Source: an uncultured Bacteroidota bacterium (GTDB lineage Bacteria > Bacteroidota > Bacteroidia > Chitinophagales > Chitinophagaceae). From it: a stretch of DNA of 64,000 nt. The notes beneath the pieces were generated by a model that saw only the letters and a program-made list of their open reading frames with translations, was not told the DNA's origin and made no database searches. The stretch spans positions 62,001 through 126,000 of the forward strand of contig CAIJFI010000010.1 in the NCBI GenBank assembly GCA_903819975.1, read 5' to 3'. Positions 61,344 to 64,000 of this stretch are shown one piece after another; position 1 is the first letter of the stretch; each line of letters begins with the position of its first letter. The translations under genes and the position numbers were made by a program.

Positions 61344-63719
61344 ATGTCATTAAGGAAGCTTAAAAATATTAGTTTCTTCTCAAGATTCTCACTACTTGGC
61401 CTTTTATTTTTGATAAATGCTTGTACAGATATCAAAAAGGCCATGATTCATGACTATCCTAAAGAAAAAGCATTTGTATATGACAATAAAATTGTTATAA
61501 AGGACGCTGAATCAAAAAGTTCCTTTCATGAATTAACTTATAATTTAGATGCATACTGGGACGATAGTTTAAAAGCAAAAAGAGTAAGACAATTTGGGAT
61601 TTTTAATACCTTGTTACAACCAACAGCTTTTCAGCCAGAAAAAATAGACCGCACTATTCATTACATGCAAAATTATCTTGCATCAAGAGGCTATCACCAT
61701 CCCAGTTTACAATTAATTGCCAAAACAGATACCATTCACAACGAGTGGAGAGTGCATTTAAGTATGCAGGTTCAACTAAATAAGAAAACAATAATTGATA
61801 CAGTTACTTATCAATTAGGGAACCCTAACTTACAACAAATTGCGATTTTAAATAGCAGCAATGCTTATGTAAAAAAAGGAATGCCTTTCTCTAATGAATC
61901 AATAAATAATGAATTAGATCGATTGGTTGCCTTGTTCCGATCTAACGGTTATTATTACTTTACCAAAGAAAAAATATTTGCCGAAGTTGATACAATTAAT
62001 CAGTCATTAATGACTTTGACCTTGGACCCATTGGCTCAAGTAAGTCAGGTACAGGATGCAAATAAAAGAGAAGCAGAAAACCCAAACTGGAAAATAAGTT
62101 TTCAGCTAAGAAATATTGACAGCAAAATTACCAAAGCATATCCCATTGGCAATCAAATATTTTATTCCGATTTAAATTTATCCGAAAATCCAGATACTAT
62201 TTTAAACAACGGTAGAAACACAAGCCAAGTATTTGGAGACATTACCCACCAATTTAATACTCCTAAATTTAAGTCCTCCCTTTTTGAAGAACAATCTATA
62301 ATTCACAAGGGAAGTTTATACAATGAGCATCTATTATATCAAACACTGAATAACTTAAGTGGATTAGGTGCATGGCAACAAATTGATGCGCGTAGTACCG
62401 TGACAAATGACAGTGTTAATCTTCATTATTTTCTAGTACCCAATTTAAGACGCAGCTTTAGTTTTGACTTAGAGGGAAGCAGAAATACTGCACAAATTGG
62501 AGCAGGTAACTTATTAGGACTCTCTACTAGCTTAACTTTCAGAGACCGCAACGTGCAAAAAAAATCCATACAGTCAATTACTAATTTTAGAACAGGAGTT
62601 GAATTGGATTTAAACAATAGCAACCTAACACAAACATTACTATTTAATGTAGGACATACCTATAGTTTTCCAGCGTTACTAATTCCATTTAAGAAGATTC
62701 ATAAATCAAGTGTTAGTACCGATAAAACTAACTTCTCATTAAACGGATCTTACATTGACCGATTAAACTATTATCAACTCAAGTCCTTTACAACAAATTG
62801 GGGATATGAATGGAAAAAGAATAAAAATGGAGCAGAGGATATTCTTTCCTACAAGCCTTTAAATATTGAGTTTTATCAACTGCAGAAGTTCGCGAAACTA
62901 GATAGCTTATTACTATTAAATCCTTTTCTAAGATCTTCATTTAACAATGGAAATGTGATTAGTCAAACTATTAGTTATGTTCATTCTGGACCTTCTTTAA
63001 CTAATTCAAGACACCATAATTACTTTAGAGTAGGTGTTGAAGAATCTGGCGCATTACTTGGATTGTCATCTAATGTTCAAAAAAACATTTACAGATATAT
63101 TAAAGCCGAAGTTGAATTACGAAAATTAATAAAATTTGATTACACCGAATTGGCCTGGCGCTTTATGGGCGGATGGAGTAATAACTACAGCAATGATGCA
63201 TCACTTGGAGGACAACTTCCCTTTTTTAAACAATTTACAGCAGGTGGCCCCTATAGTATGCGCGCCTGGGGTTTAAGACAATTAGGACTAGGAAGTTCTT
63301 CATTTTATGACACTAGTAGCAAGAGTCAAAACTTTGATCGTTTTGGAGATATGCAATTAGAAACCAATTTAGAATACCGATTTAATATCGTACAAATTGG
63401 CACCTATAAAATTGGTTCTGCATTATTTACAGACATCGGAAATATATGGAATACAAGAGATACCAAGCAAGATCCTAATGCAGGTTTTGAATTAAGCCGT
63501 TTATACAAGGACTTGGCAATTGGCGTGGGTACAGGTTTAAGAATTGACTTTAATTACTTTACAATACGTGTAGATTATGCAATGAAGATGAAAGATCCAA
63601 CACGTGCATCCAATAATGGCTGGATGGATTTACACAATATGAAATGGACCGAAATAAAACCGAATGGTTCTAGGGTAAATAATTATGCTTGGCAATTTGG
63701 CATTGGCCTTCCTTTTTAA
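61344..63719 (+). CDS. BamA/TamA-like outer-membrane protein (surface antigen D15 family)
   Basis: A 791-aa protein with a lipobox-like signal (LLFLINAC), so it may be lipid-anchored as well as barrel-forming. POTRA-like repeats cover about 70-330 (YLASRGYHHPSLQ, GMPFSNESINNELDRLVALFRSNGYYYF). The Bac_surface_Ag barrel follows (about 400-791), with FTAGGPYSMRAWGLRQLG matching the conserved region near strand 11 of such barrels and a terminal aromatic (GIGLPF). Only part of the POTRA set is evident. It is probably a TamA-like assembly or translocation factor; a second BamA likely exists elsewhere. The next gene, truB, is convergent 1 nt away. Confidence 0.86.
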   Translation: MSLRKLKNISFFSRFSLLGLLFLINACTDIKKAMIHDYPKEKAFVYDNKIVIKDAESKSSFHELTYNLDAYWDDSLKAKRVRQFGIFNTLLQPTAFQPEKIDRTIHYMQNYLASRGYHHPSLQLIAKTDTIHNEWRVHLSMQVQLNKKTIIDTVTYQLGNPNLQQIAILNSSNAYVKKGMPFSNESINNELDRLVALFRSNGYYYFTKEKIFAEVDTINQSLMTLTLDPLAQVSQVQDANKREAENPNWKISFQLRNIDSKITKAYPIGNQIFYSDLNLSENPDTILNNGRNTSQVFGDITHQFNTPKFKSSLFEEQSIIHKGSLYNEHLLYQTLNNLSGLGAWQQIDARSTVTNDSVNLHYFLVPNLRRSFSFDLEGSRNTAQIGAGNLLGLSTSLTFRDRNVQKKSIQSITNFRTGVELDLNNSNLTQTLLFNVGHTYSFPALLIPFKKIHKSSVSTDKTNFSLNGSYIDRLNYYQLKSFTTNWGYEWKKNKNGAEDILSYKPLNIEFYQLQKFAKLDSLLLLNPFLRSSFNNGNVISQTISYVHSGPSLTNSRHHNYFRVGVEESGALLGLSSNVQKNIYRYIKAEVELRKLIKFDYTELAWRFMGGWSNNYSNDASLGGQLPFFKQFTAGGPYSMRAWGLRQLGLGSSSFYDTSSKSQNFDRFGDMQLETNLEYRFNIVQIGTYKIGSALFTDIGNIWNTRDTKQDPNAGFELSRLYKDLAIGVGTGLRIDFNYFTIRVDYAMKMKDPTRASNNGWMDLHNMKWTEIKPNGSRVNNYAWQFGIGLPF

Positions 63720-63720
63720 C

Positions 63721-64000
63721 CTATTCCACAACAGTATGGTTTTCATTGGCTAATAGAACCTCTACCTCGTCTCTTAAATCCTCCCACTGAATTGCATCTG
63801 CTACATCAAAGTCTCCAATTTTTGTACGTCTTAACGCACTCATATAAGCACCTACACCAAGTGCTTTTCCAAAATCACTCACCAAACTTCTAATATAAGT
63901 TCCTGTTGAGCATACTACCCTAAATTCTATATTGGGTAAATCTATTTTTGTGATTTCAAATGTATCAATTGTGATTTTTCTTGGATCTACTTTAACTTCA
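63721..64000 (-). CDS. truB: tRNA pseudouridine-55 synthase, C-terminal part (cut by window edge)
   Basis: The last 92 codons are visible. The sequence includes the TruB motif CSTGTYIRSLVSDFGKALG and GAYMSALRRTKIGDF, which are conserved near the catalytic domain's end. The protein ends DEVEVLLANENHTVVE. The upstream part with the catalytic Asp is outside the window. It is convergent with the BamA/TamA-like gene, with 1 nt between stop codons. Confidence 0.9.
   Translation of the reverse strand, partial: EVKVDPRKITIDTFEITKIDLPNIEFRVVCSTGTYIRSLVSDFGKALGVGAYMSALRRTKIGDFDVADAIQWEDLRDEVEVLLANENHTVVE

Noticed and set aside
1..64000. Mobile elements, prophage or defence island
   Set aside because: No transposase, integrase, phage structural, restriction or toxin-antitoxin gene was recognised, and composition looks even by eye.

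Overview
The window is an AT-rich chromosomal segment of a Bacteroidota bacterium, most likely family Chitinophagaceae (Sediminibacterium/Hydrotalea-like; the genus is a guess). The evidence is Bacteroidota-restricted families (DUF2723, type IX plug DUF5103, DUF4954, DUF5683, UpxY/NusG-like antiterminator, OMP_b-brl_3 TonB receptor), promoters of the type TTTG-N20-TAnnTTTG, and the near absence of Shine-Dalgarno sequences. It is a dense housekeeping region. I see no insertion sequence, prophage, CRISPR array or rRNA.

Layout: 0-4.4 kb carries a cut-off DUF2723 gene, mtaB, and a prc protease plus orphan UpxY-like antiterminator pair. 4.5-14.7 kb has tRNA-His, a small membrane protein, a TonB receptor, phosphosugar mutase plus pcm, a membrane Fe-S oxidoreductase pair, an ArsC/Spx-like protein and a TlpA-like thioredoxin. 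14.7-30.6 kb is one long minus-strand amino-acid supercluster in the order hisL-hisG-hisD-hisC-(PQQ sugar dehydrogenase-cytochrome c)-hisB-trpL-trpE-trpG-trpD-trpC-trpF-trpB-trpA-hisH-hisA-hisF-hisIE. 30.7-47.3 kb holds glucan/sugar genes (GH16, lactonase), a SET-domain protein, mgtE, GNAT, glmS, an AlkB-like hydroxylase, a DUF885 peptidase, a DEAD-box helicase, an amidase, DUF4954, a small barrel protein and a membrane phosphoesterase. 47.4-55.2 kb carries parA-parB-DUF5683-dapB-Rrf2, a barrel protein, kdsA, a PspC-like protein and aconitase. 55.3-64 kb carries an oxidoreductase, AlkD-like, transaldolase, 4.5S (SRP) RNA, DUF5103, an FtsX-type permease, a TrmH-type methyltransferase, a BamA/TamA-like protein and the end of truB.

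The most interesting content is regulatory. Two unannotated leader peptides control the supercluster: a 15-codon hisL with His codons at 6 and 8-10, and an 18-codon trpL with three consecutive Trp codons followed by a His codon. Each is preceded by a Bacteroidota-type promoter and followed by an intrinsic terminator. In each, the terminator's 5' arm can pair instead with a segment at the end of the leader ORF, with near-identical spacing (38 and 39 nt loops). This is classical ribosome-mediated attenuation. Because trpEGDCFBA lies between hisB and hisHAFIE, the distal his genes lie behind the trp attenuator. The His codon after the Trp triplet may offer cross-talk.
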